34,786 bases of DNA from an uncultured Bacteroidales bacterium. GTDB lineage: Bacteria > Bacteroidota > Bacteroidia > Bacteroidales > Bacteroidaceae. Location: positions 1 to 34,786 of the forward strand of contig CADAJS010000038.1 of the NCBI GenBank assembly GCA_902788315.1, read 5' to 3'. Below the pieces are notes generated by a model. That model saw only the letters and a list, made by a program, of their open reading frames with translations, was not told the DNA's origin and searched no databases. The position numbers were made by a program, and so were the translations under genes. Of this stretch, positions 8,312 to 17,634 are shown one piece after another (positions within the stretch are counted from its first letter, which is position 1; each line of letters begins with the position of its first letter).

Positions 8312-11300
8312 ATGAGTAAAAGATCTACTTCGATGTTTCTGGCCGTGCTGATAGCACTGGTCGGAATGAACGCGTGGGGACAGGAGAGCGAACGCCTGAC
8401 GTTCGGCGTCATCTCCGACATCCACTTCGACAACGGCGTGGGCGAGGGAGCAATGGTCAAGGTGCCCAAGGCGCTGAAGAACCTCACCTCGCAGGCACAA
8501 TTCGATGCGCTGGCCATCGCCGGTGACCTGGCCGATGCCGGACGGGCCGACCAGTACGAGCTGCTCACCAGCGTATTCCAAGACAAGGCCAACTACACGA
8601 ACCCCGTGGGCGACCTGCTCTTCATGATGGGCAACCACGACCATTTCAACGGCAACGGAGTGGCGAACTACCAGAACGGGCTGAGCGTCTTCAACGGCGG
8701 CGAGCCCTATCCCATGCATCAGTACAAGGTCATCAAGGGCTACCCCTTCATCACCGTAAGCATGCTTAGCTCGGGCGGGACGAGCGCCTATCCCGACGAG
8801 CTGAAGGAGCAGCTGGACGCATGGCTGACACAGGCCACACTGGAGTGCCCGGGCAAGCCCATCTTCGTGTTCACACACGTGCCGCCCCAGTGGTCAGTGT
8901 ACGGCTCGTGGCCCGAGTTCGAGAACGGAAGCACATGGGGCACCAACCGCCTGAACAGCGTCCTGAACAAGTATCCGCAGGTGGTCATGTTTGCCGGACA
9001 CAGCCACTATCCCGTAGGCGATCCGCGCAGCATCCATCAGGGAGCCAACCCGCAGTCGCCGCGACAGAACTACTACACGGTAATCAACACGGGCAGCACC
9101 ACCTACGGCGAGGTGAATCCCGGTGTCGTGGCCCCAGGCATCCACCCCGAGAAATACGCCTATGTGACCGAGGGACTTGTGGTCAGCGAGCTGGAGAACG
9201 GCGACATTGAGATTCGCCGCTACGACACCTACCGCAACCAGGAGATCGGTGCCCAGAACCGCTGGGTGCTGAAGGCCCCCTTCGACGGTTCGCAGTTCCA
9301 GTATGCCGACATCCGCGACCGCGACGACAACCCAAACAACGTGAAGCTGCGCGACGGACTGCCCGCCCCCGCCTTCACCAAGAGTGCCGAGATAAAGGTG
9401 GAGGTCTCCCCCTTTGATGCCACCGCCCTCATCCCGCAGGCCACAGACAACGACTGCGTGTTCCGCTATCGCGTTCGCCTCATCCGCGGCGGACTCGTAC
9501 TGACTGAGAAATACATCTTCTCCCAGTTCTATCTGAACAGCGACACGCCCAACCCCATCAGCTACTACGCCTCCAACCTGAATCCGGAGACCGAGTATGA
9601 GCTGGAGGTGACAGCCTACGACTCATACGACAACGCCTCGACGCCCCTCAAGGTCACCTTCAAGACACCTGTGGCCGACGCCGCCAACATGGTGCCCACG
9701 CCCGACGGACAGTGGACGTTTGAGGACGCAGCCAACCTGATGAAGCCCGTCCAGGGCGGTATGACCATGCAGCCCTGCCTCGTGGGCAGCAAGTCGGTGA
9801 CCGTCGTCGAGACGCTGGAGGAGGCTGGCATCACGGCCACCGACGGCCCGTCGGCCGACAACAAGGCCATCCTCGTGCCGAAGGACGCTGCACTGAAGGT
9901 GCTGCGCACAGGCCAGGACATCATCGGCACCTACACGCTCCTCATGGACGTGATGGTGGAGGATGCCGGGCCGTATGACTGTCTGTTCCAGACGAACATG
10001 ACCAACAACAACGACGGAGACCTCTTCATCTATCAGAACAAGATAGGCATGGGGGCCATGGGCGGATACTTCGGCGAAATCAAGAACGAAACATGGCACC
10101 GTATCGTCTTGGTATATCAGGACAATCGCGTCTATGTATATGTCGATGGCGAGCTACTGATCGACCATGCAGGCAACGCACGCTGGGAGCTGGATCCCTT
10201 CTTCTTCCTCTTCTGCGACGAGGACGGAGAGATGAACGACACGAAGGTGGCCGAGGTGGCCTACTGGGAGAAGGGCTTCAACCAGAACCAGGTGAGAGCA
10301 CTCTCGGGACTCGACCCGATTGAGGAGGGCGAAGAACCCTACCTGACGGTGCTGACGCCCGCAGTCAAGATTGCCGACGAGCTGGATTTCACCATCAGAG
10401 TGGATGCCAACGTCTTCTTCACCTTCGACCTGCCCGAATGGATCGAGCCGGTGGATGTGACCCCCTACCTCGGCACGAAGAGCTACACCTTCCGCGCACA
10501 GCCGATGGAAACCACCGGGCGCCGCGAGGGCATCATCACCGTCTCGGGCGAGGGCGTGGACAAGCAGGAGGTCGAGGTGACACAGATGTTCATGGGCGAC
10601 GACATCCCCGAAGCACTGGGCGTATGGACCTTCGACAACCCGGCGAATCTGATGGACGGCGGAGGCTCGACATCCTTCATCCGCGCAGCCTTCAAGGGCA
10701 GCGAGGGACCGGAAGTGACCAATGACCCGGCAGTCGCAGGCATCGTGCCCGTGGCCGGACCCACCGAGGAGAACGGCGCCATCAACGTCCCGGCAGACGC
10801 TTACCTGTGGCTGACGCCCAATGCCGACCAGGAGGTGCTCGCAGACTACACCATCATGTATGACATCAAACCATCCAACCTCACCGGCTACAAGAGCCTC
10901 TTCCAATATGACGTGACGAACAAGTCCGATGCCGGACTCTTCATCAAGAACAACCAGATAGGCCGCGGCGGAGCGGACACGATGATTGGCTACTTAGGCG
11001 AATTGCAGCCCGACAAGTGGTACCGTCTCCTGTTCGTCGTCAAGGAAAGCCGCGCTATCCTCTATCTCGATGGAGAGTACTTTGGCGAGAGCGCTCAGCC
11101 GCAGGACTTCTGGACCATCACGAAGGAGGCACTGCTCTTTGCCGACGAGGACGGCGAGGAAGGACCGGTGGACGTGGCAGGAATCCGCTTCTGGGACTTC
11201 GCACTCTCTGCCACCCATGCCAAGCGTCTCGGCGATGTATATAAGGAAGCCGAGGAATACTTCTCCGTACTGACCTCGCCAATCCGCCTCATCGACAAGA

Positions 11301-12946
11301 CCGACTTCTCCATTACGGTCAATGCCAACGTGCCCTTCACCTTCGACCTGCCCGAGTGGGTGGAACCTGTCGATGTGGAACCTGTCGAGGGCGAAAAGGC
11401 ATACACCTTCCGCGCCAAGGAGATGGAGCAGGCCGGACGCCGCGAAGCCACCATCACGGTGGAGGCCGAATACTTCACTCCAAAGGAAATCCGGCTGATA
11501 CAGATAAAGACCGACGAGGAAGTGCCTGAGGCCACCGGCGCATGGACGTTCGACAATCCCGACGACCTCATGGCAGGTACGGGCATCGCCACACTGAGCC
11601 CCGCATATGAGGGAGAAGACGGTCCCGTGTTCACCGACAACCCGGAGGAAGCCGGAATCTACCCCGTCGATGGTCCCAACGAGGAGAACGGCGCCATCAG
11701 CGTACCCGTGGAAACCTACCTCCTGCTATCGACAAACCTGGGCCTCACAGAGCTGAACGACTACTCCGTCCTCATGGACGTGAAGCTGGAGTCGCTGGCC
11801 GGCTACAGCGCCCTCTACCAGACCAATCCGACCAACAAGACTGATGGATCCTTCTTCATCAAGAACGGACAGATCGGACTGAACAACAGCGGCCTGGGCT
11901 ACCACGGCTCGATGGAGGCCAGCAAGTGGCACCGCATCATGCTCGTGGTCAAGGACTGCTATGCATATGCCTACCTGGACGGAGAGCGTGTGGGACAGAG
12001 CACAACGGCCAATAATATATGGAAGATGGCCTCCGAGGCACTGTTCTTTGCCGACAATAATGGCGAAGACGGCTACAAGGACGTGGCCGAGGTGCGCTTC
12101 TGGGACGTGCCGCTCACGGACGAGCATGTGAAGCAGCTGGGCACCGTGGAGCAGGATTGGCAGGACGACCCCATGCCGGATGTCGTCAGCGTATGGACGT
12201 TTGACAACGCCAACGACCTGCTCGCCGGCACGGGCGTCTCGACACTGCAGGCCGCCATGAAGGTGGATGGTAAGCCCCAGGTAACCGACGACCTCACTGC
12301 CGCTGGCATCGTGCCGGTAGCCGGTCCGACAAGCAGCAACGGAGCTGCCACTGTGCCCATCGACTCCTATCTGCAGCTGAACCATAACCTGAGCGGAAGC
12401 CAGCAGTACTACACCCTCATGATGGACATCCGCCCGAAGAGTCTCGCAGGCTACAACGCCCTGCTCCAGACATCGGCCCTGAACAACGATGATGCCGACA
12501 TATTCCTTAACAAGACACGCATCGGTATCAACACCAGCGGACTGGGCTACGGCGGCGAGGTAGTGGAAGGCAAGTGGCACCGCATCGTCCTCTCCGTCTT
12601 CGAGAACTGCATGTCAGCCTATATCGACGGCAAGATGGCAGTGACCACCTTCACCTCCAACACCCGATGGGCGCTTCCCGAAGTGGCCTACCTCTTCTGC
12701 GACGAGGATGGCGAGGAAGGCACTGTGGACATCGCCGAGCTGCGCTTCTGGGACGCTGCCCTCACAGGTAAGCATATCAAGGAACTGGGCGTAGTGAACG
12801 TAGAGGATGCCATCGAGCTGACGAAGGAGACGCCCGCAGCCTCGTCCAACGGTCTCTATGACATGCAAGGCCGGAAGATCGTGGAAGGCACGAAACTGCA
12901 GAAGGGCATCTACATCATGGGCGGCAAGAAGATTATGATCAAGTAA
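8312..12946 (+). CDS. Secreted calcineurin-like phosphoesterase with LamG and BACON modules
   Basis: This 1544-residue protein has a signal peptide ending near NAWGQ, then a metallophosphoesterase domain (about 25-295) with all the metal-binding motifs: SDIHFD near 36, AGDL near 71, GNHDH near 107, THVPP near 189 and GHSHY near 229. A fibronectin-like segment follows (about 345-450). Then come four LamG/concanavalin-like modules (about 460-670, 767-980, 1073-1283, 1291-1496), each beginning with a WTF(D/E) motif and ending near a D(E/N).GE segment. Two BACON-like modules (about 673-758 and 981-1064, each with VLT...FTFDLPEW(I/V)EPVDV) sit after the first and second LamG. The protein ends in MQGRKI...KGIYIMGGKKIMIK, a sorting-type tail. 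LamG and BACON modules often bind glycans or mucin, so it probably removes phosphate from an extracellular, glycan-linked substrate; the substrate is not evident. It appears monocistronic. Confidence 0.88.
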   Translation: MSKRSTSMFLAVLIALVGMNAWGQESERLTFGVISDIHFDNGVGEGAMVKVPKALKNLTSQAQFDALAIAGDLADAGRADQYELLTSVFQDKANYTNPVGDLLFMMGNHDHFNGNGVANYQNGLSVFNGGEPYPMHQYKVIKGYPFITVSMLSSGGTSAYPDELKEQLDAWLTQATLECPGKPIFVFTHVPPQWSVYGSWPEFENGSTWGTNRLNSVLNKYPQVVMFAGHSHYPVGDPRSIHQGANPQSPRQNYYTVINTGSTTYGEVNPGVVAPGIHPEKYAYVTEGLVVSELENGDIEIRRYDTYRNQEIGAQNRWVLKAPFDGSQFQYADIRDRDDNPNNVKLRDGLPAPAFTKSAEIKVEVSPFDATALIPQATDNDCVFRYRVRLIRGGLVLTEKYIFSQFYLNSDTPNPISYYASNLNPETEYELEVTAYDSYDNASTPLKVTFKTPVADAANMVPTPDGQWTFEDAANLMKPVQGGMTMQPCLVGSKSVTVVETLEEAGITATDGPSADNKAILVPKDAALKVLRTGQDIIGTYTLLMDVMVEDAGPYDCLFQTNMTNNNDGDLFIYQNKIGMGAMGGYFGEIKNETWHRIVLVYQDNRVYVYVDGELLIDHAGNARWELDPFFFLFCDEDGEMNDTKVAEVAYWEKGFNQNQVRALSGLDPIEEGEEPYLTVLTPAVKIADELDFTIRVDANVFFTFDLPEWIEPVDVTPYLGTKSYTFRAQPMETTGRREGIITVSGEGVDKQEVEVTQMFMGDDIPEALGVWTFDNPANLMDGGGSTSFIRAAFKGSEGPEVTNDPAVAGIVPVAGPTEENGAINVPADAYLWLTPNADQEVLADYTIMYDIKPSNLTGYKSLFQYDVTNKSDAGLFIKNNQIGRGGADTMIGYLGELQPDKWYRLLFVVKESRAILYLDGEYFGESAQPQDFWTITKEALLFADEDGEEGPVDVAGIRFWDFALSATHAKRLGDVYKEAEEYFSVLTSPIRLIDKTDFSITVNANVPFTFDLPEWVEPVDVEPVEGEKAYTFRAKEMEQAGRREATITVEAEYFTPKEIRLIQIKTDEEVPEATGAWTFDNPDDLMAGTGIATLSPAYEGEDGPVFTDNPEEAGIYPVDGPNEENGAISVPVETYLLLSTNLGLTELNDYSVLMDVKLESLAGYSALYQTNPTNKTDGSFFIKNGQIGLNNSGLGYHGSMEASKWHRIMLVVKDCYAYAYLDGERVGQSTTANNIWKMASEALFFADNNGEDGYKDVAEVRFWDVPLTDEHVKQLGTVEQDWQDDPMPDVVSVWTFDNANDLLAGTGVSTLQAAMKVDGKPQVTDDLTAAGIVPVAGPTSSNGAATVPIDSYLQLNHNLSGSQQYYTLMMDIRPKSLAGYNALLQTSALNNDDADIFLNKTRIGINTSGLGYGGEVVEGKWHRIVLSVFENCMSAYIDGKMAVTTFTSNTRWALPEVAYLFCDEDGEEGTVDIAELRFWDAALTGKHIKELGVVNVEDAIELTKETPAASSNGLYDMQGRKIVEGTKLQKGIYIMGGKKIMIK

Positions 12947-12963
12947 GCGATGAACCGAATACG

Positions 12964-13009
12964 ATAAAGGAATCCCCCGAGAGCAAACACTCTCGGGGGA
13001 TTCCTTTAT
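12964..13009. terminator. Strong terminator between convergent genes
   Basis: A perfect 20-bp inverted repeat (12964-12983 and 12990-13009, core GGAATCCCCCGAGAG) with a 6-nt loop lies 17 bp after the phosphoesterase stop. It ends in TTCCTTTATATAA on the right and has AAAGG on the left, so it can serve both the phosphoesterase and the convergent ackA gene. Confidence 0.85.
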
Positions 13010-13107
13010 ATAAGGGCATCGCCCTAATCCCTCGCTCGGCTCTGCCGCTTTGCCTTTAGTGCAAAGAATCTCTATTCTCTAATCTCTAATCCAAAAATCC
13101 CCCCGAC

Positions 13108-14301
13108 CTAACAGCACAGTGCCTGAGTGTCCAGGGCAATCATCAGTTCTTCGTCGGTAGGGATGACGCAAACAGTGACAGGACTGCCGTCGGCCGAGAT
13201 GACGGCCTCGGTGGCACGGCAGGCATGGTTGCGCTCGCGGTCCATCACGACGCCCATGAATTCCAGGCCGCGCGTGGCACCCTCGCGCACCTCCCACTGG
13301 TTCTCGCCGGCACCGCCAGTGAAGAGGATGATGTCCACTCCGCCCATCGCGGCGGCATACTGCCCGATGTATTTTTTGATGCGATAGGTGTACATTTCCT
13401 TGGCCAGGCGAGCACGGTCGTTACCAGCTGCGATGCCTGCCAGGATGTCGCGGAAGTCGCTGCTGCCGCCACTCACGCCAGCAAGACCGGACTTTTTGTT
13501 GAGCAAGTTGCTCAGCCCGTGAGTGTCCAGTCCCAGCTTGTCCATCAGGAAGGTGACTGCGCCGGCGTCGATGTCACCCGAGCGAGTGCCCATCATCAGT
13601 CCCTCGAGCGGTGTGAGACCCATGCTGGTGTCCACACAGCGGCCATCCTTCACGGCAGCGATGCTGGCACCATTTCCGATGTGGCAGGTAATGATACGCT
13701 TGCCCTCGGGCTTCACGCCAAGAAATTCGCAGACACGCTGCGAGACATAACGATGGCTGGTGCCGTGAAAACCATAGCGACGCACGCCATACTTCTCATA
13801 GAGTTCATAGGGCAACGCATACATATATGCATAGTCGGGCATCGTCTGATGGAAGGCAGTGTCGAAGACACCCACCTGCGGGATGTCGGGCAGGACAGCC
13901 TTGACGGCATTCACGCCCTTGATGTTGGCAGGATTGTGCAGCGGTGCCAGGTCATTGCATGCCTCGAAGGCCTTCATCACCTCGGGCGTCAGGAGCACGC
14001 TCTTGTTGAAGCGTTCGCCGCCATGTACCATGCGATGCCCCACGGCGCTGAGCTCATGCACATCACGCAGGACGGCATACTCGCCGTGGGTGAGCACGTC
14101 GAATATCCATTGTACGCCAGCCGTGTGCTCGGCGATGGGCTTCGACATCTTGTGCTTCTCGCCGTTCAGTTTCACGGTGATAAACGAATCGGGCAGACCA
14201 ATCTTCTCGATGCCGCCACTGGTGACGACGCTCTGGTCGTCCATGTTATACAGCGCATACTTGATGCTGCTGCTTCCACAATTAAGTACTAGAATTTTCA
14301 T
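13108..14301 (-). CDS. ackA: Acetate kinase
   Basis: Acetate kinase interconverts acetyl phosphate plus ADP with acetate plus ATP, the ATP-yielding last step of acetate fermentation. The 397-residue length is standard. Diagnostic features are NCGSSS at 7-12, Arg90 in GHRMVHGG, Asp147 in FDTAFH, FHGTSH at 178-183, and HIGNGAS and GTRSGD further on, matching the ASKHA-fold kinases. It lies downstream of pta on the same strand, the usual partner, but an S23-type gene with flanking inverted repeats sits between them. The 3' arm of that repeat ends 7 nt before the ackA start codon, so it could cover the ribosome-binding region. No separate promoter box is seen before it. Confidence 0.97.
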   Translation of the reverse strand: MKILVLNCGSSSIKYALYNMDDQSVVTSGGIEKIGLPDSFITVKLNGEKHKMSKPIAEHTAGVQWIFDVLTHGEYAVLRDVHELSAVGHRMVHGGERFNKSVLLTPEVMKAFEACNDLAPLHNPANIKGVNAVKAVLPDIPQVGVFDTAFHQTMPDYAYMYALPYELYEKYGVRRYGFHGTSHRYVSQRVCEFLGVKPEGKRIITCHIGNGASIAAVKDGRCVDTSMGLTPLEGLMMGTRSGDIDAGAVTFLMDKLGLDTHGLSNLLNKKSGLAGVSGGSSDFRDILAGIAAGNDRARLAKEMYTYRIKKYIGQYAAAMGGVDIILFTGGAGENQWEVREGATRGLEFMGVVMDRERNHACRATEAVISADGSPVTVCVIPTDEELMIALDTQALCC

Positions 14302-14308
14302 GTCTTAA

Positions 14309-14827
14309 GTGAAAAGTGAAGAGTGAAAAGAGAAAAATCGAAGTTACATATACTACCTGAAATCACTTCCTCCGCTCCACACCTTTATTATGATTTAATA
14401 ATTATACTCTGATTTCTTTTCGACGTATTGACTGATGATACAAGCATGGCTATAATCTCGCTAAGGTCTGCATTCATGCTGTCATATTGATACGATGTCA
14501 AACAGTTTGCTGACCGAAGCATGTTGAGCCACTTCCGAGTTTCATTCGCTTCTTTAAGCGCAATATGGAGTTTAGTGATAAAGTCCGCCGGACTCTGAGC
14601 GAATTGTGATTCAGCAATGTTCGCAGCAATCGATGTCCCCGAGCGCAGGACCTGATTATACAGGGACCCCAGACACTTGTCCTTTTCCTTGTGAAGGAAC
14701 CGGACCATGTTTATTATTCTTCCGGAAAAGGCTTCGCTCTTCTGCGAAAGAGGGGACTCCACGTTTTCGTACATAGTCGGTGATTAGTGCGACTTCGATT
14801 TTTCACTCTTCACTTTTCACTCTTCAC
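14309..14827 (-). mobile_element. S23 gene cassette bounded by 36-bp inverted repeats
   Basis: The arms 14309-14344 and 14792-14827 are inverted repeats matching at 32 of 36 positions; in the leftward transcript two of the four differences become G-U pairs. Both arms are built from GTGAA(A/G)A heptamer-like units ending in AAAAATCGAAGT. The 519-bp block occupies the pta-ackA spacer, leaving 7 bp on each side. A block of complementary ends around an S23-type reading frame is the layout of 23S rRNA intervening sequences. That it is mobile is inference: no transposase or clear target-site duplication is seen. Confidence 0.6.
14388..14774 (-). CDS. Four-helix-bundle protein, S23/IVP family
   Basis: The 128-residue product matches the small helical family known from open reading frames in 23S rRNA intervening sequences, also related to the Avd accessory protein of diversity-generating retroelements. 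The family core is visible as RSGTSIAANIAES followed by DFITKLHIALKEANETRKWL. Members form pentameric bundles with a basic surface and may bind nucleic acid, but the cellular role is not settled. Here the gene is inside the pta-ackA operon in the same direction and is enclosed by long inverted repeats. Its coding DNA is noticeably more AT-rich than pta and ackA, consistent with acquisition. No promoter box is seen, so it probably depends on read-through. Confidence 0.9.
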   Translation of the reverse strand: MYENVESPLSQKSEAFSGRIINMVRFLHKEKDKCLGSLYNQVLRSGTSIAANIAESQFAQSPADFITKLHIALKEANETRKWLNMLRSANCLTSYQYDSMNADLSEIIAMLVSSVNTSKRNQSIIIKS

Positions 14828-14834
14828 TCCCTAT

Positions 14835-15845
14835 CTACGCCTTTGCCTGCTGGGCTTGGCACGCGGTGATGGCCACCATCTTGTAGATGTCGTCCACCGA
14901 ACAGCCGCGGCTGAGGTCGTTCACGGGACGTGCAATACCCTGCAGGATGGGGCCGATGGCCTCTGCTCCGCCCAGGCGCTGCACCAGCTTGTAGGCGATG
15001 TTGCCCACCTCGAGGCAGGGCACCACGAGCACATTGGCCCGTCCGGCGATGTCACTGCCGGGAGCCTTCTTGGCACCCACACTGGGCACCAGTGCTGCGT
15101 CGGCCTGCAGCTCACCGTCGATCTTCAGGTCGGGGTTGAGTTCGCGAGCCAGACGTGTGGCCTCGACCACCTTGTCCACCACTTCGTGCTTGGCGCTGCC
15201 CTTGGTACTAAAGCTGAGCATGGCCACGCGCGGATCGTCGAATCCGGCCACGCTCTGCGCCGTCTGCGCCGTACATACGGCAATCTGGGCCAGCTGAGCC
15301 GCATCGGGCATAGGCGTCACCGCCACGTCGCCAATGACGAGCACGCCGTCCTCGCCGTACTGAGGCGTCTGGGTGATGAGCAGCATGGCACCGCTCACGC
15401 AAGTGATGCCAGGGGCACACTTGATAATCTGCAGCGCAGGACGCAGGGTATCGCCCGTCGTACTCAGGGCACCGCTTATCTGTCCGTCGGCATCGCCACT
15501 CTTGATAATGAGACAACCGAAGTAGAGCGGGTCGAGCACCTTGCGGCGAGCCTCCTCGATAGTCATGCCCTTCGACTTACGCAACTCGAAGAGCAGCTGT
15601 GCATACTCCTCCGTCTTGGGGCTTGTGGCAGGGTCTATGATAATGGCCTTGTCAATGTGGTTCAGTGAAAGTCGGCCTGCCAATGCATGTATCTCGTCGG
15701 GGTTACCGATGAGGATGATGTCGGCCAAGGCGTCGGCCAAGGCATGGTCGGCGGCGGTCAGCGTCCGCTCCTCCAGGCTCTCGGGCAGCACGATGCGCTG
15801 CTTGTTGCTCTGGGCGCGGGCGATGATTTTTTCAATTAAGTTCAT
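14835..15845 (-). CDS. pta: Phosphate acetyltransferase
   Basis: Converts acetyl-CoA plus phosphate to acetyl phosphate and CoA, feeding acetate kinase. The 336-residue product is the short class I form without the N-terminal regulatory DRTGG domain. Family segments include RIVLPES near the start, [20 protein letters not shown] in the middle, [19 protein letters not shown] and [17 protein letters not shown] near the end; the last carries conserved active-site residues. The stop codon is 7 bp from the right arm of the S23 cassette, and ackA follows beyond it. The gap to cdaA upstream is 63 bp without a clear promoter box, so pta may be cotranscribed with folP and cdaA. Confidence 0.97.
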   Translation of the reverse strand: MNLIEKIIARAQSNKQRIVLPESLEERTLTAADHALADALADIILIGNPDEIHALAGRLSLNHIDKAIIIDPATSPKTEEYAQLLFELRKSKGMTIEEARRKVLDPLYFGCLIIKSGDADGQISGALSTTGDTLRPALQIIKCAPGITCVSGAMLLITQTPQYGEDGVLVIGDVAVTPMPDAAQLAQIAVCTAQTAQSVAGFDDPRVAMLSFSTKGSAKHEVVDKVVEATRLARELNPDLKIDGELQADAALVPSVGAKKAPGSDIAGRANVLVVPCLEVGNIAYKLVQRLGGAEAIGPILQGIARPVNDLSRGCSVDDIYKMVAITACQAQQAKA

Positions 15846-15908
15846 GATGTGGTACTATTTATATATATGTATTATTTGTCCTTCTGTGTATCGGGCTGTG
15901 CGGAGAGG

Positions 15909-16688
15909 TCAGAATCGTCCGCGCATCAATATCCGTTCGAGTTCCTCGGCCGAGAGGCGCGAGCGGAGGCGATTATCGTATGCGGCGCTGATGTGCCCCG
16001 TCTCCTCGCTCACCACGATGGCCAGTGCGTCGGTCTCTTGGCTGATGCCTTTGGCTGCACGATGTCGCAGGCCATACTGCTTGGGCATGTCCAGGTCGTG
16101 ACTGATGGGCAGGATACAAGCGGCTGCAGTGATGCGCCCATCGTGAATGATCATGGCGCCGTCGTGAAGCGGACTGTTCTTGAAGAAGATATTCTCGATG
16201 ATGCGCTGCCCGATGCGTGCATCCACTACGTCGCCCGTATTGACATAGTCGTTCAGGGGCACGCTGTTCTGCATCACAATGAGGGCTCCCACCTTCTGTT
16301 TGCTCATGTTCAGACACGCCATCACGATAGGGATGATGGTCTCGCGGTCGTACTTCAAGTCACTGTCCTCCCTCTTGCGGTCGGGGCGGAAGAAACGGAA
16401 GAAGCGATGAGCGCGTTCGTGGGCACCGAGATTGTTGAAGAAATGACGTATCTCATCCTGAAAGAGGATGATGATGGCAATGGTGCCGACGCTGACCAAC
16501 TGGTCGAGCAGAGTGCCCAGCAGCTTCATCTCGAGCACCTTGCTGACGACGATCCACGCCGTGACAAAGAGCAGAAGGCCATAGAAGATGTTCACGGAAC
16601 GTGACTGCTTCATCACCCTATAGACGTAATAGAGGATGATGGCCACGAGCAGGATGTCGATGAAGTCTTTTATTCCAAATTCGAGCAT
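15909..16688 (-). CDS. cdaA: Diadenylate cyclase CdaA
   Basis: Condenses two ATP into cyclic di-AMP, a second messenger that controls potassium and osmolyte balance and envelope integrity. The 259-residue product has three predicted N-terminal membrane helices (about 8-80), a short linker, then the DAC domain with the two signature motifs DGA at 176-178 (within SPLHDGAMII) and RHRAA at 208-212. This fits the membrane-bound CdaA/DacA type. The start overlaps the end of folP by 19 bp, so the two are translationally linked; folP next to cdaA is a common arrangement in Bacteroidetes. The CdaR regulator seen in Firmicutes is absent. Confidence 0.95.
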   Translation of the reverse strand: MLEFGIKDFIDILLVAIILYYVYRVMKQSRSVNIFYGLLLFVTAWIVVSKVLEMKLLGTLLDQLVSVGTIAIIILFQDEIRHFFNNLGAHERAHRFFRFFRPDRKREDSDLKYDRETIIPIVMACLNMSKQKVGALIVMQNSVPLNDYVNTGDVVDARIGQRIIENIFFKNSPLHDGAMIIHDGRITAAACILPISHDLDMPKQYGLRHRAAKGISQETDALAIVVSEETGHISAAYDNRLRSRLSAEELERILMRGRF

Positions 16689-17494
16689 ACGCGTTGTGTT
16701 ATCTTAATTGTCTCGACGGCCTGCCGCACGTCGTGCACCCGCAGGACTGCCGCGCCCTGCATCAAGGCCAGCGTGTGAAGCACTGTAGTGCCGTTGAGCG
16801 ACTCCTGCGGCGTAATGTCCAGCAGTCGGTATATCATGCTCTTGCGGCTCACACCGACGAGCAGCGGGAGTTCCAGCACGCTGAGGTCGGCGAGTCGGCG
16901 CATCAGCAGATAGTTCTCCTCCAGCGTCTTCCCGAAGCCGAAGCCCGGGTCGAGCAAGATGTCCTTCACGCCCAGTGCATGCAGCCGTTCCACACGCGCC
17001 CCCAGATATTGCAGCATCCCGGCGAGGAGGTCGCCTTCGTTCTGAGCATTATGCGTCAGCACATAGGGCACGCCCAGATCGGCCACCGTGGGAAACATCG
17101 CCTTGTCCTGGTCTCCACCCGAGATGTCGTTCACAATCTGCACGCCATAGGCCTCCACACACCGACGGGCCACACTGGCACGGAACGTATCGACGCTCAC
17201 CACGGCGTCTGGTGCTACCCGACGCAGCACCTGGAGCCCCCACTCGAGCCGACGTATCTCCTCAGCCTCTGACACAAAACTGGCGCCCGGACGCGTCGAA
17301 CATGCACCGACGTCGATAATGGCAGCGCCCTCGGCGAGTATCTGCCGAACACGTGCCTCCACCTCGTCCTCCGTCTGCATGCGACTGTCGGCATAGAACG
17401 AATCGGGTGTCAGGTTCAGTATGCCCATCACGACAGGACGGCTGAGATCCATCAGCTGTCCGCCTACATTTATAGTATAATGCGTCTGGTTCAT
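16670..17494 (-). CDS. folP: Dihydropteroate synthase
   Basis: Joins 6-hydroxymethyl-7,8-dihydropterin diphosphate to p-aminobenzoate in folate synthesis; it is the sulfonamide target. I start the protein at MNQTHYTINVGG (274 residues) because a TAnnTTTG promoter lies just upstream at 17533-17564. A longer start at 17599 would put the promoter inside the gene and add about 35 unrelated residues. Signature segments are VVMGILNLTPDSFY near the start, ILAEGAAIIDVGACSTRPGA, VSVDTFRASVA, IVNDISGG, DILLDPGFGFGKT and GVSRKSMI. Overlaps cdaA by 19 bp. Confidence 0.96.
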   Translation of the reverse strand: MNQTHYTINVGGQLMDLSRPVVMGILNLTPDSFYADSRMQTEDEVEARVRQILAEGAAIIDVGACSTRPGASFVSEAEEIRRLEWGLQVLRRVAPDAVVSVDTFRASVARRCVEAYGVQIVNDISGGDQDKAMFPTVADLGVPYVLTHNAQNEGDLLAGMLQYLGARVERLHALGVKDILLDPGFGFGKTLEENYLLMRRLADLSVLELPLLVGVSRKSMIYRLLDITPQESLNGTTVLHTLALMQGAAVLRVHDVRQAVETIKITQRVCSNLE

Positions 17495-17532
17495 TACGAG
17501 TACATAAGGGCATGCACCCTCTTTATTTGCCA

Positions 17533-17564
17533 CAAAATTACACATTATTTGGCAGATGGGCAAA
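17533..17564 (-). promoter_or_regulatory. Promoter of folP-cdaA
   Basis: On the minus strand TTTG (17564-17561), a 20-bp spacer and TAATTTTG (17540-17533) match the Bacteroidetes consensus. It gives a leader of about 30 nt before the folP ATG at 17494. Confidence 0.75.
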
Positions 17565-17583
17565 CGAAATAAAAAAAATGCTG

Positions 17584-17591
17584 TAACTTTG
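17584..17591 (+). promoter_or_regulatory. -7 box of murF
   Basis: TAACTTTG matches TAnnTTTG, 43 bp before the murF start, divergent from the folP promoter. The -33 element is not clear. Confidence 0.55.
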
Positions 17592-17634
17592 TCTTCCAAA
17601 CCATCGGGAACGACCCCGAGAAGCTCTAAACCAA

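Noticed and set aside
13225..14292. 355-codon rightward frame
   Set aside because: Antisense shadow of ackA, which has all catalytic motifs.
14309..14827. Diversity-generating retroelement, because of the Avd-like S23 protein
   Set aside because: No reverse transcriptase and no template or variable repeat are visible.
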